Below are positions 1-11,403 of a stretch of 64,000 nt of DNA, piece by piece. The stretch lies in NCBI RefSeq assembly GCF_024362695.1, contig NC_065423.1:179001-243000 (forward strand), read 5' to 3'. Position 1 is the stretch's first letter. Every line of letters starts with the position of its first letter. Source of the DNA: Pectinophora gossypiella (taxonomy: Eukaryota; Arthropoda; Insecta; Lepidoptera; Gelechiidae). The notes beneath the pieces were generated by a model. That model saw only the letters and a list, made by a program, of their open reading frames with translations, was not told the DNA's origin and did not search any database. The position numbers were made by a program, and so were the translations under genes.

Positions 1-3000
1 TAGGATTGATATTCGCAGGTGAAGTTAGCGATCGGTTGGTAAATAAGAAGTAAACGTATTTTCATTATTGTAACGGACACTCTTCGTCCCGCACCAATTC
101 GTATTGGTGCCGTACTATTATCTCACCTCCCCCCGCTGGGTCCCGCTTTAGTCTAAATAGCTGTAAGAATCAGCCCTCCACAAAGAGATGCTGTACTCTT
201 AACTATAAGTCAATTGTTACTGTATTTGTCTTTTTGTGGATTATAATAATAAACTTTACTTTACGTTAAGGAATACGGGTGCACGCGTGGACTGTCTCGC
301 TCACACTCACGCGTTAGGCGGTATACGTCTGTCGTTTATTTTGTTAGATTAAGTATTGTCACATATATTATACCTGTATCATTAATATAATTAGGTATTA
401 CTTCCATGTGCGTCGTAAAATTGATTGGGCCGGCTCCGGCGCAGTCATCAATTCATATTACGGCGATAACCTAATTAACTGGATCGTGCATTAGCTGCGC
501 GTGTAATTTGAGAACAAATTGCTAACGTTGGCAACACTGACTTTACGAGCCCCGGAAGGACAATTATTGGCAGGTGTACCAATATGACATTATTCTGTGT
601 AATAACTAAAAACGTATTTTTTTTTATATTTCTATAAATGTATATCGGACTATTTTGACTTGTAATTTGTGAATATTGTGAATGTAAATTAGTTTTTACA
701 AGATGGTAATTAAAAAAATAAGAACAAATGCCAATAAAAGTCTACCACAGTTGAACATAAAACATTTTAAATGTCTATACGTACAGACTCAGTTACCACC
801 TGAGATTAATTTAAAAAATAATATTCTTAGTAGTATAACTTGTTAACTACATAAGCTACAAGGCTGCTGAGACGCTTTTGTGCTTTGCCCAGTGAAATAA
901 AAGCAAAACTACTTCTATTTTTTTCCTAATCTATAAATCCACGCGAGTGCATGTTCTGCGTGATATATCGCGCAATACCGTCGGCGACTAGCGTTCATAA
1001 TGCGCCAAATTTATCGCCTCCTCGCGCACCTGCTTACAAAATCCCGTTTAAAATGTTCCCCTTGAGTGTTACAGTTATTCCAGACTTATGTGATGTGCTG
1101 CAGGGTTCATGGTGTTTAGTGAGTGGACATGTATAATTTATAACATTATTTTTTATAATTAGACTACGTAAAATGTCAAATACTGTACACCTTAGTGCGC
1201 GGGGTAGGTTGTTGAATTAATCCAAGCACACACCCTAAAGAGTTTAAAAATCACTCGACAAATAGCAATTTAAAATTTCTGTAACTAGTTCGTATATGCA
1301 ATACACATCACACGTGCTAAGTTAAAACTCCGTTACGGATTACTTGTGTTTTCATTCATTTACATTTATCCGTTGCAGTCCATTAGGTACAGAACACAAA
1401 AGGAAGCATATTTGCCACATCGTAATGTACGAGTATCATTAAGCGTGAAAATCTATTTCGAAAAAAAGCCTCCTTTAATGACATCCACATGAAGTGGTCC
1501 TGAGCCGACAGCGCGCGGGGAATTCCCACGGTGTTTTTCGGGTTCGGTGAACTGGAAATAAATTAAATGTACTCGAGCCGTGATCCTCACCGGGGTCGGC
1601 AGGGCCACAGGTCAGTAGACGGTAACTTGCAACAACATGGTATTCATAAGATATAGAACATACATTATTGAGCGCAAAGAACACATAAGACAGAAAATAG
1701 GGAAATGCACAACGAGTGGCGCAAGTCACAGAAAAAAATGTACAAGAGGGATCTTAGTCCAAGAATTGTTATTTTTTTATAATGTTTGTAATGTAGTTCC
1801 TCTTGGCCTTTGTCAGCCATTACTAGATCATTACAGAGCATGCACTGAAAGCATTTTCACTTTATAAGTGTTCAGAAATGTAGGTAAAAGATCTAAACCT
1901 AGATTTTCTCTAAGAAAGGAATCCGAAGGGTATCAGATTGGCAGGTATTGAAGCCATTCCTTCAGACACAGATAACATAAAGTAGGGCTGATTTTGTCTT
2001 TAGTATTGGATAGTGAGAGGTTGGGAAGGTCGGAGCCTTCCAATTAATAACAGTGACCTTATAGTCAACCTTGTAATTTTACGGGTTGCCTGGCTTTCGA
2101 GACTTCAAGAAATCTTGTCTTTTTTGTCCTATTTATAACATACCTAGTTACTCATTTATGAAAAGCTAAAGTGATAGCTACAATGAGAAATTTCCAGTTT
2201 TATCAGGTGCTTGACTTCAATATTTACCTGTTATTATTCTGTAAGTTAATACCCAGAACTATAAAAGGTAAATTACTTGCTATACACATAAAATTGTTTT
2301 CTATTTCACCAGAAAATCAAAAGCTTTCAGATTTTGGTAACAGCGTACTTAACGCCGACCACAAATACCGCTACGGCACATTTCTTAGGACAAATGGGCA
2401 ATAATTTTTTTAGCACGTTTATCTGTAGCGGTTTCCGGGGCTGGTATACCACCAACAGAAGTTCCCCGTCACGCGCCACGGCCTGTGACGACGTAAAGCT
2501 GGGAAATATCGCCCTAGCGCCCCTCCGCTCTAGCACCCCGCAGCCATAGCGCCCCGCCTAGCGCCCCGGGGCCGCTAAACTCAGCAATCCGTCAAACGAA
2601 ATAGTGAGGATAAAGTTATAGTGCTGCGAATAAATTTATAGTGAGGACGTAGTAATGTGAGGATCGGGCTATAGCTCACGTTATGGCCGGCAAAGCGGAG
2701 TTTTATAGAAGCCGGGAATTAGTTGAGATTTATATACTGCAGAGCCGCGGCGCATAGAGCATTTTATGTTCGAGTAAAACGTGCAGTTTGCTGGTTCAAA
2801 ATTCCGTTGGGTTTCAACCAAGATTTCGAAGATGAACCGCTTGTGAAATTAATCAACAAAAAAAAAATTAGGTATATTGCTCGTAAAAGTTCAGAGTTAG
2901 CTAATAAACTATCTTTTAATACGCCTTATATCTTCTGAAACTCAGTGAATTGGTAATATATTCTATTTAGTTACCCAAATTATCTGCATGTTAACAAATT

Positions 3001-3235
3001 TTAATATTCCGTTAATGATCTCTTAAGGTGTCAGTATTCTGTAATAATGGTTTCAATTTACTTGCATAAAGCCGCGACCGGTTTACGGGCCCGCCTTTAA
3101 TGAAGGTCTAACGTAACACGACACACATCACCACATATTCACCAATTTCCAATTTACATACCGATGTAAATTGACTGTCGGAATTGACGTTATTATCAAC
3201 CGATACAATTACATGCCCTTGATGTCGTTTGTGTA
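1..3235. other. Non-coding stretch, no gene recognised
   Basis: AT-rich sequence with only short chance frames on both strands. The first 260 bases end in AATAAA-like sequence followed by a simple tail, which could be an old LINE 3' end, but no second copy was seen here. A GC-rich pocket around 2430..2580 repeats a TAGCGCCCC-like unit several times. I see no splice-bounded exon, RNA gene or transposon protein. Confidence 0.5.
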
Positions 3236-3362
3236 CGCGCCACAACTGGGCACCCTCAGGCCTGTTGTCTTAAACGTTGTACCGGGTGAGAGCCTTCAGC
3301 GCTCCCCATTTGTCCGGCCAAGTAGTTAATGCCATCTGCGGCAAATCTACATAAGTCACGTC
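3236..3362 (-). repeat. REP-VI copy (unclassified interspersed repeat)
   Basis: On the minus strand this matches the copy at 21990..22110: GACGTGACTTA, a GCCGCAGATGGCATTAACTA block, then CTCTCACCCGGTACAACG and a GGTGCCCAGTTG block. It stops where the other copies continue. No coding capacity was seen. It may be part of a larger non-autonomous element; class unknown. Confidence 0.7.
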
Positions 3363-3438
3363 AAAAAAAAATGTACGCGCCACATATTATTTGTTATAAT
3401 AAGTATGGTGTGTGCAGTACTTTATAATTACAGACTTT

Positions 3439-3459
3439 GATTAAAAGTACAGCTGAAAC
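3439..3459 (+). repeat. Left target-site duplication of SINE-II
   Basis: A 21-bp sequence beginning GATTAAAAGTACAG is repeated exactly at 3803..3823 on the other side of the SINE-II copy. Exact identity over 21 bp argues for a recent insertion. Confidence 0.9.
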
Positions 3460-3802
3460 CGTGGTAGCCCAGTTAGTAGAATACTTACCTCTCACTTTGT
3501 GGTCATAGGTTCGAATCCAGCACAGGCCTAAAACCAACCAATGATTGTCGAATTTATTTTCGAATTTATGTTTGGATTATAAATGGTTATCACGTGCTCA
3601 GCGGTGAAGGAAAACCACATTCCCAAGAAATGTATTTTCGTAGGTATGTGACCTAACCTGTATTGGGCTGTTTTCCCTTCGCGGGTTGGAAGGTCATGCA
3701 GTCGCATCTGTAAAAAACCGGACCTGTCAAATCCGACCCTGTGAAAAACTGTGTAAGCCGACCCTGTGAAAAACGGGATAATGCTAGGGAGATGATGATG
3801 AT
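3460..3802 (+). mobile_element. SINE-II, complete tRNA-derived SINE with (GAT)n tail
   Basis: A 343-bp element. The head resembles a tRNA: a box A-like GTGGTAGCCCAGTTAGTAG and, about 35 bases on, a box B-like GGTTCGAATCC. The body runs to a short (GAT)n tail. It has no coding capacity; such elements are transcribed by RNA polymerase III and moved by a partner LINE (family knowledge). Degenerate relatives lie on the minus strand at 37768..38067, 48911..49022 and about 4863..4905. The exact 21-bp flanking duplication fixes both ends. Confidence 0.88.
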
Positions 3803-3823
3803 GATTAAAAGTACAGCTGAAAC
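3803..3823 (+). repeat. Right target-site duplication of SINE-II
   Basis: Exact copy of 3439..3459, starting directly after the (GAT)n tail. Confidence 0.9.
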
Positions 3824-3860
3824 TATGAGTTTAAGCTTTATTTTAATAAATAAACATTAA

Positions 3861-4150
3861 CCCACACACGCACACATACACACACACTCACACGCACGCG
3901 CGCACACACACAAACACACACACACACACACACACACACTCATACACAGACATATAGACATATACATGCACACACAGACCTGATATCAATTCTTTTGCAC
4001 CTATTTTAGTTAAGCGATTCGCGGGTGGGGACCTGGAGTCCTGAAATACAGGGTCGCCCTAGCTTAGGCTCCAGATCACACACTCGAGGCAATCATACAA
4101 AGCTATTCCAAACTTCTGTAAACTTATTACTTGTGTGTGATGAATAAATA
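3861..4150 (+). repeat. (CA)n tract followed by LINE-like 3' end
   Basis: A long CA microsatellite (about 3861..3965) is followed by unique sequence with CCTGAAATACAGG and CCTAGCT blocks and an AATAAATAA-rich end. A similar order (CA tract, CCTGAGATACAGG, CCTAGCT, AATAAA) occurs at 44943..45235. The shared order suggests the microsatellite is part of a repeat family, probably a LINE 3' untranslated region. Coding sequence is absent. Confidence 0.45.
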
Positions 4151-4862
4151 ATTTTTAATTAATTTAATTTTTTAATTATTGTCATAAAACAATTGGCTGA
4201 CGTAAATGCGTTGGAAATGCACAATGTTCGTTAAAACTGCGATCGGAACAGATTAAAGGCTTGAGTGCAGAGCGAGCCATAGAGCCATATATCCGCCTAT
4301 ACGCCGCCGCGCTGCCTATATGCGAATGCAGCTGGTATATTGACACCTATATGTAGTTGTAATTAAACTGTAGTACTTCCTGTGCCGCTTGATGGCTCAT
4401 GCTGCACTCTATTGCTTTAGCTTTTGTATGGATCGGCACGGATATTGGATGTCACACATTTTTTTATTTCTTTTTGTAAGTGTACATCGCGGCGTAAGGC
4501 GACAACTGGATAGCTTTTTATTTACTAAGTTTTTATGTAGGTACTAAGACGGAAACTTGTTTTTGACAGCTAGTGTAAATATGTATCTTTATGTTTTATT
4601 GCAACCTTATGTTATTCATCATAAATGACAAGATTACAATTTAAATAAATGTCATTATATAAACATTTTGTGTCACGATTTTAGTTTTAAAAGTCTGTCA
4701 TTCTAATTTTTTTTTTATTATTTTAAGTACGAGTATGTTTTCTGGATTTATTTGGTTTGTGGTATTAACTAAATCGATAGGGATTATTTCCATTCCTTCC
4801 CTGTCTGTCTATACGTAATGAGAACCTGCCAACCCTTTTTATTATCTTTCCCTGTTTATCCC

Positions 4863-4905
4863 CGGGTCCGCTTACCTAGCCTCAAGATATTGACAAGCGG
4901 CCAAT
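4863..4905 (-). repeat. SINE-II fragment
   Basis: A short stretch with GGTCCGCTTACCTAGCCT and a diverged ATTGACAAG block resembles the start of the 48911..49022 fragment. Old and heavily diverged. Confidence 0.4.
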
Positions 4906-5048
4906 CTATCGCTTATAACACCTACGTCAATCATGTGAGACGATGTGAACCTTAACATAAGTTTTTTTCTGTAAACGCGGATTTTACGTAATAAAATATA
5001 TTGTTTATAGATTTTTTTTGTTTACTCGGAGGTTAAATGATTCATTCG

Positions 5049-5206
5049 ACGGCCTCCGTGGTCCAGTCGTTTGAGCGTTGGGCTCAAAATCCGGAGGTCT
5101 CGGGTTAAAATCCCGGTGAGGACATATCCCAAAAATCGCTTTGTGATCTCTAGTTTGGTGAGGACATTACAGGTTGATCACCTAATTGTCCGAAAGTAAG
5201 ATTTGC
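5049..5206 (+). mobile_element. SINE-I 5' part (tRNA-like head)
   Basis: Starts GGCCTCCGTGGTCCAGTCG (box A region), has GGGTTAAAATCCC where the box B should be, then the SINE-I body (CTTTGTGATCTC, GGACATTACAGG, TTGTCCGAAAGTAAGAT). The B box has lost the usual GTTCGAATCC form. The copy ends abruptly after about 158 bp, so it is 3'-truncated or broken. Confidence 0.8.
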
Positions 5207-5652
5207 GTTTGACTACACCACTACCCAGTAAATGCCTATTCACTCAAGTTTAGAAGATTCCAAGATTGTAGTGAGAGGGAAACACAGACTAAGGCAGTTA
5301 ACCATAATTCATTTATTCGCCTTAAAAATCAATCCATAATCCATCTTAAGAGTCCAATAGCAAGGGTTGCTACTAGCAGCTCGGGCAGGACCACTGTCCT
5401 GCTCAAGCCCATAGGGTACACTGACGGGAAACACGTATGTATGTACATTCGTAGCGATAGAACTTTCTCAGTTGTCCTTTTCACCCGCGACCATGTGAGC
5501 GGTTAGTTAGAGAACAGATCTGTAACCACCGGGACTTGTAGTAATCCCGGCTTTAAGCACAGGTTACAGTCGACACGAGACACTGCCTCTGTGGATTTCA
5601 ATCTGTTTGGCCCGTCTGCTTAATGGACACATCCATTTACGGACATCGTCAT

Positions 5653-5842
5653 ATTCAAATTTAATTCAAATTCAAAAGTATATTTATTCAGTAGGTATCG
5701 TAGTTAAACTTTGTATCGTCATTTTTTACATAACGAACGTCTTATCCGCCTATTACTACTGCAGCTTCTCACAACCTGTATAGTCAGGGAGAAGAAGCTG
5801 CAAGAAAAACCTCGCCACAGGGCCCTAGACGTTCTTCAAAAA
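5653..5842 (-). mobile_element. LINE 3' end T1 (non-coding)
   Basis: On the minus strand: TTTCTTGCAGCTTCTTCTCC, a GTTGTGAGAAGCTGCAGTAG block, GACGTTCGTTATGTAAAAA, then AATAAA and an (AATTTG)n-type tail. The same order is found on the plus strand at 22384..22537 and partly at 61088..61141. It looks like a 5'-truncated LINE consisting only of 3' untranslated sequence. Confidence 0.7.
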
Positions 5843-5994
5843 AAAAACAAAATATTGTTATACAATTTAGTAATTTGGCTGGCTAATATAAGTTGCCAGA
5901 CATTTAATCCCATGCCTTCACATCTCCTAAATAATCACTAACCTTAAAAAACCTTAATCATAATCTTAGCTAGTTTTGTTAGCACATTATTTTT

Positions 5995-6291
5995 CTTCTC
6001 ATGTGTGGGTTGTAAGATCAGTGACTGACTTCATCACCCCCTGGTGTTAAGGTTACTATTGAGCCGCCAAAGGCCCCTGATATGGCTTATGAAACGACTA
6101 CATAGTTTTTAAGTAAATAGTAGGCAAGACTTCGAAGCACAAATCGTATTACAATCGGACAATCGGGCGATCAACCTGCAATGTTCTAACCGAACTAGGG
6201 ATCACACACAAAGTAATTTTTGTGATTCCGCCCGCACTGAGGTTTGAACCCGAGACATCCGGATCAGGAGCCTGATGCTTCACCAGTCGAT
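5995..6291 (-). mobile_element. SINE-I copy, diverged
   Basis: On the minus strand the tRNA-like head (GGTTCAAACCTCAG at the B box position) is near 6291 and the tail A block (AGCCGCCAAAGGCCCCTGATA on the plus strand, trimmed at its end) near 6060. Many differences from the 36131 copy indicate age. Confidence 0.75.
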
Positions 6292-8397
6292 AACATAAGC
6301 AGGTCAGTGATTGACTAGAGAATTCAGGTAAAAAGGTCTCAGGTAACGTTTCAGTCTCGTTTCTTTAGACAAAAATAACGTAAGGGACTATATGATATTA
6401 TTCCACGGCTTGTGATATTTTTCAATTCAATATAATATATTGATTAACCGGGTTTAAAAAAAATAACCATGAAAACTATCAAACCAATCAAACGCTCGTA
6501 CATTGAATTGAAATCCAATCGCACGAGGACGTGCCGTGATCGCCGGCTGTAAAATAAAAATTGGAAAGCGCATAAACATAAAATATTGGTCGCTTTCATG
6601 GAAACTATTTTTGATCAACGTATAATGGTCCGTTAAAATCTCTCTTTGGTATGATTTTAGCGGAAGTATTTCGTGTTATGGCTTCGTGGCTTCAGTTTTT
6701 AATAGCTCTGTCAGAAACACTCTATTATAAATTCTGCAGCCACCAGGCGCTCATGACCCGACTAGAGGTGACAAGAGACAAGCTCCCGCGGGACGCCGGC
6801 CCCCGCCCCCCGCACACCGCCCGCGCCCCACCAGCCGCCTTATCTAAACACACCGATATCACTTGAAAGAAAGGGATTTATTTATCTTTGGAATTATTGC
6901 CGCAGTATCAACAGATGAGAGGAAACTCGATAATTGGTCGCCAAACGCGGAGTTTGTATCGAGAATTGATCGAATTTGTTCCTGAAATTCAAGTCAGTTG
7001 AACTGTTTGAAAAACCGGGTTTACTTTTGGGACATTTGTCGTCTCCGGGCGATAAATAATACATGAGAAGTGTGTATTCAGGGCAAACGGAATCTGAGAG
7101 CGGCGGCGCGTTGGACCTCGCTGACTATTTACTGACAAAATATTTATACGTATAATTTTCGTCGCTTTGTTATTTATTTTATAATTGTAATTTTAGGGGA
7201 TTATCGAATACTGTTTGAAATACATTGGAACGTAAGCGAATGGACCAAAAGGTACTTACTCGTCCTGTAGCAATCTTCTCCTTATAACATTCATGAGGGC
7301 TTATCATTTATACGGACCCCAATATTATCATTGACACGTTTTTCTGGACACTTGCCTATGACCGTCGTGGAATATTATTATAATACATTTACTCAGTATT
7401 AATAATCTAGTTTAGTACGACGGATATTGGTATAAGCCAAATAAATATTTACGATAGGAAATATTTATTGTAGCTAATAAAGAGCTATTGATCGTATATT
7501 TATTTTATCTACTTGGAAGATAATAACACAAACCTTTCTTGTTAGAGCAGGATAGACAAAGTGAGAGAGAAAGAGAGAACATTTATTCAAAACAAACAAG
7601 AGAAATTACTTCAGAACATAGGTACTTACGTATAAGTGAACGTCAGGACCGCACAGGGATTGTCCACTGTTTTTTTTTTTTCATTTTTTAAGGTACCTGA
7701 AGTGTACATAGTAACTAAACAAAAGATAAATAGTACTTAAATACTTTAAACTTTGAAGTTGATAACCCATTCAATGACTGAAGATTTTAGATTGCAGGTT
7801 TTTGTAATCCGCTAAAAATAAACAAACTACTCACAAAATGTACCAGGGCTGCATGACATAACCAACAGTCGCTCACAAGAAACCTCGAGTGTTCCAAGTC
7901 TCACTACACGTCCAACCGAGTAGGAGCACTCACGTCCCGCCGTGGAGCGTGACCGCTGCTAAGTAATTGGATCCGACGTCTGAGCGCATCGACGATGCAA
8001 TCACGTAGACGCCTAATGTATTTTTGTATCAGAATTAATTGTGTCAATTAGCTATGGTACGGGGCTCATGATCCCAAAGATCATGGTCGCCATTGGTTGA
8101 AAGTTGTCGGATCTTATATCTGACCTATATGTTAAGAGAACTCGTTCGTCTGTTAGTAGGAGTCTAGAGGTGGTATGGTCGATGTCTGAGCCGCACCACA
8201 CCAGCCGCGCGCCACCGCCGCTCACATTCACACACTCAACTCTATCTCAGCTAATTAATCTGGATTACACTGGACATGCCTGAACCTTGTAGGTTAGGTT
8301 AGGAGGTAGCATTGGTTCCTTTAATATCAACTTTGTATAGAAAAGTAAAGCAAAAATTGATTATATTTGAAAGAAAATTATTATCATTGAATGAAAG
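6292..8397. other. Non-coding stretch, nothing recognised
   Basis: AT-rich. Contains a short GC-rich patch near 6780..6850 and a poly-T run near 7670. No repeated family from elsewhere in the window and no coding remnant was seen. Confidence 0.45.
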
Positions 8398-8490
8398 ACA
8401 TGTCAAGGGCTTATGGCTGCCCAATGACAACCCTCACAGGGTTGATAAGGTTGGTCAACACTCATAACTCAGAACCCACACGGAATCATG
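8398..8490 (+). mobile_element. SINE-I tail A fragment
   Basis: Matches the 3' part of SINE-I: CATGTCAAGGGC, ACAACCCTCACAGGGTTGAT, AAGGTTGGT and ACCCACACG. No head is present, so it is 5'-truncated. Confidence 0.65.
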
Positions 8491-10528
8491 TTACTGGAAT
8501 ATAAATGGTTTTATCGTTTATTACAAATCGATAAAGTTATATGAAAATACATAATAACTATAGTACCAGGAATAATACAACGTATAGAACGGCAACTCTC
8601 CACCAGCGGCTGAACTAGGTTTACGTCTCCCCCGTCCCCCGTCGCCCCTCGGTCTTACTTTAGTCTTCAATGTTATAGGCGTCCGACGTCACACAGATGC
8701 GCGTGTACGATAACGTCAATGTGTAGTGTCTGTGTAAAACGGGAGTGTTTTGTATGAAGTGTCCAGTGTTGATTTAAAAATGACGTATTACACATTGGTT
8801 TAAACTATATTGCTCATCTCGCGTTACTGATTCGAAATCACTGGTCCACCTGGCTAAATTAACACGTTTCGTTAACTGACAAATTATATAAAACTTTAAT
8901 AACAGTGTTTGTGGAACATACGCGTGCTATTTACTAAATACCTACATGAATGATGCATGATGCTCATAATAAAACCTCTATTTATATACAAAGCCTGCTT
9001 CCTCGTGTTAATAAATCAACATAAATAAAGCGGTAGTTTATTGTTTACGCTCACTACAGGAAGTCATAGAGAACATTCATCAGAACAACCATCAATCAGA
9101 CAGACGTAGCCTGATAAATCTAGATATACCATAAATATCCGCCTCCCTACCTGTAATGAACATAGCACAATGAGAACAGAAGGTAAACTTTATCCAAACG
9201 TCTTATATTTGCGGTATCACGAAGGCTTATGCGTTAATCAAACGTGCCTAGTAATCCGACGTATACACATGGCCGAGTAGTTGGTGCCTATTGCCTTACT
9301 CTATCACCTGTTGTTACCGCCTTCACACGCCGGCCGCCTAACTCGTAAGTGCAAGCGAGACTTAGACCGGCGCGGCGGCGGCGGCGGTGCGGGGAGCGGC
9401 ACGTTCAAATGCTAAGATTTATATTGAAGTGTTCTCGATGGCAGCGGCGCAGCGAGCGGGGTACGAGCGGTGCGCTCTATTCGAGCGGTGTCTCTGCATT
9501 TGAAACTCGCCTTTTTGTTTCCTTTGTTCATTATATGGATTCAGATCTTCTTTTGCCCATAATAAATCGTACGAAACAAAAGAACTACAATCGAAAATGC
9601 GTTGTCGCCGTTTCGACATCGCGTTCATTTGAGACACAACTCTATACCGCTGCAACACCGCGCTATTTGGCCGCTGGCATCGAGAACGGAACATCGGCCG
9701 CCGCGCCGCTTCCCGCGCCGCTATCGCCGCAGTTTGAACCCTTATACCACGCACTCTCCCGCTTACTCCGAGTGTACTGGCTCGCTGCTCCTCGGTACAT
9801 GTCGATTATCATATGATCTCGCTGTATAGCCATAGGGAAAATCTATGGTAGTTGAGCAGGAGGAGCATCCCCCCTAAGTAGCGACAGGTAATTGTATAGA
9901 GTCTACCTTCTGGTCTCTCTCGACTGTGGTCTTGTTTTACCGAGCCTACACGATCAATTCCTGCGAGATCGCCGCTAATACGGCCCAAATTGCCGTGTTT
10001 ATGGTGCTCTATTGTGCTCCAGTATGTCGAGTACGGTAATTTACGAACATCTTTCTGTTATACGATGACAATACGGCATCGTAGTTTAGTTGTGTGTATT
10101 GGGAGATGATCTGTGGTGCGGCGGTTGAGGATTTTAACAGTCTGTTAGTGGGTATCCGAAACGTTTAGCGACTCGGAACTGGTGTGGCGCCAATCTGTAA
10201 CCTTACATTGTGAATTTCACTTCTATGGAGAATGGGAGCCATGGGATATGAATGTTGAGGCAGAATAACGGTCTAGTATTTAATACAAAAATCATAAAGT
10301 TTTGAATAAAAATAAGTTTACATATTTATATTGAACACAAACATTCACAGGACTCTTGTGTAATAGCGTCCCTATCTATTAATCAATATTGTTTAATATT
10401 ATAATTGCGAAAAATAAATAAAGTCAAAAACGCGATAGCGAAAGTTTCTTCCATCTGCCATAAAAACTTTGGAAGCGGTCGTAAATATGAGCCTTTGACA
10501 AGTTAAGTGTTGGAAATTAAGTTAAATT
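8491..10528. other. Non-coding stretch with a GC-rich island
   Basis: Around 9330..9760 the sequence is CpG-rich (runs of GGCGGC near 9370..9395). It holds overlapping open frames on both strands, the longest being 155 codons at 9349..9816 (plus). That product is arginine-rich near its N-terminus and shows no motif I recognise. Overlapping open frames on both strands in GC-rich sequence are expected by chance. It could equally be a promoter or first-exon region. Nothing else was recognised in this stretch. Confidence 0.4.
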
Positions 10529-10548
10529 GGTAACAAGAACACAATTTA
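10529..10548 (+). repeat. Left target-site duplication of T3 LINE stub
   Basis: A 20-bp sequence starting GGTAACAAGAACAC recurs at 10625..10644 with one mismatch. Confidence 0.85.
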
Positions 10549-10624
10549 AAGAGAAGTACGAAGAAGGCAGACCCCACCATCAGATGGGAATAATATAAAT
10601 GCCAAGGAGAGAGAGAGAGAGAGA
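10549..10624 (+). mobile_element. T3: extremely 5'-truncated LINE with (GA)n tail
   Basis: A 76-bp insertion consisting of CAGACCCCACCATCAGATGG, an AATAA-containing stretch, ATGCCAAG and a (GA)n tail. The core is repeated at 40445..40501, also with a (GA)n tail and its own flanking duplication. The combination of shared 3' sequence, simple tail and long target duplication marks a LINE 3' end or a SINE borrowing it. Confidence 0.8.
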
Positions 10625-10644
10625 GGTAACAAAAACACAATTTA
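10625..10644 (+). repeat. Right target-site duplication of T3 LINE stub
   Basis: Matches 10529..10548 at 19 of 20 positions and begins directly after the (GA)n tract. Confidence 0.85.
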
Positions 10645-10930
10645 CTGGACGTTCTACCAATGGGGGATTTAATTTACATAATATATTAGCTGGCAAAGAA
10701 TGGGTGTACACCTTAGCTTACCCGTACGGGGATACTGGCGTGAAGCTTTGATGGTAAGATAGATATAAGATAATAATGTAGATCCTAAACAAACACCAGA
10801 ACCCAGAACTAAAATCTTGAGAAGACTTTTAGTTCTGCACGGATGCGAAACCTAGAACCGTCTTTCTTCACATGTTTTTTCTTCACGTGACATATGCCGT
10901 AATATGTCACCCTGTATAAAATTCAAGTTA

Positions 10931-10980
10931 ACAAGTCTGGGGGTGCCCCATAGGGCGCGAATCTCTGCTCAGGGTCTAAT
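10931..10980 (+). repeat. REP-VI fragment
   Basis: Diverged copy of the GGTGCCCAGTTGGGCGCGAA segment of REP-VI followed by a CTCAGGG block. The rest of the stretch from 10645 to 11403 shows no recognised feature. Confidence 0.5.
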
Positions 10981-11403
10981 ATTTTTTTTATTTTCAACCA
11001 GTATTATCAGAAAAAACATCCTGCAGCGCAACGGGTAGTCTCACAAACAACTAAGCAAATCTTTCATCATAAAGTACCTACTCCCTGAGTCAACAGTCCT
11101 CAGTGAAAAAAATCGTTGTTATAAATGTAGTCAGCATTATGAGAGAACACGAAAGAATGAATTTGAAATCAGAGATTATAAATGGAAATGCGACCGCAGG
11201 GCCGGGGGAGGGGGTAGCGGGTGCCGACGGAGGGGGAGGTCTGGTTGTGTCATTTATATTGCAGTGAGGAGTCCATTTAACCCGGACCCCGCGAGACATA
11301 ATTACCTGTCTGCTAATGCATCCGCTTCCAATATAGATGCATCTTTAACGACAATAATTGGCTTTCTATATTGCTATAGCTTATTTATGAAGATCTCAGC
11401 TCT

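Noticed and set aside
9349..9816. 155-codon arginine-rich frame as a gene
   Set aside because: GC-rich island with open frames on both strands; start and composition look incidental.
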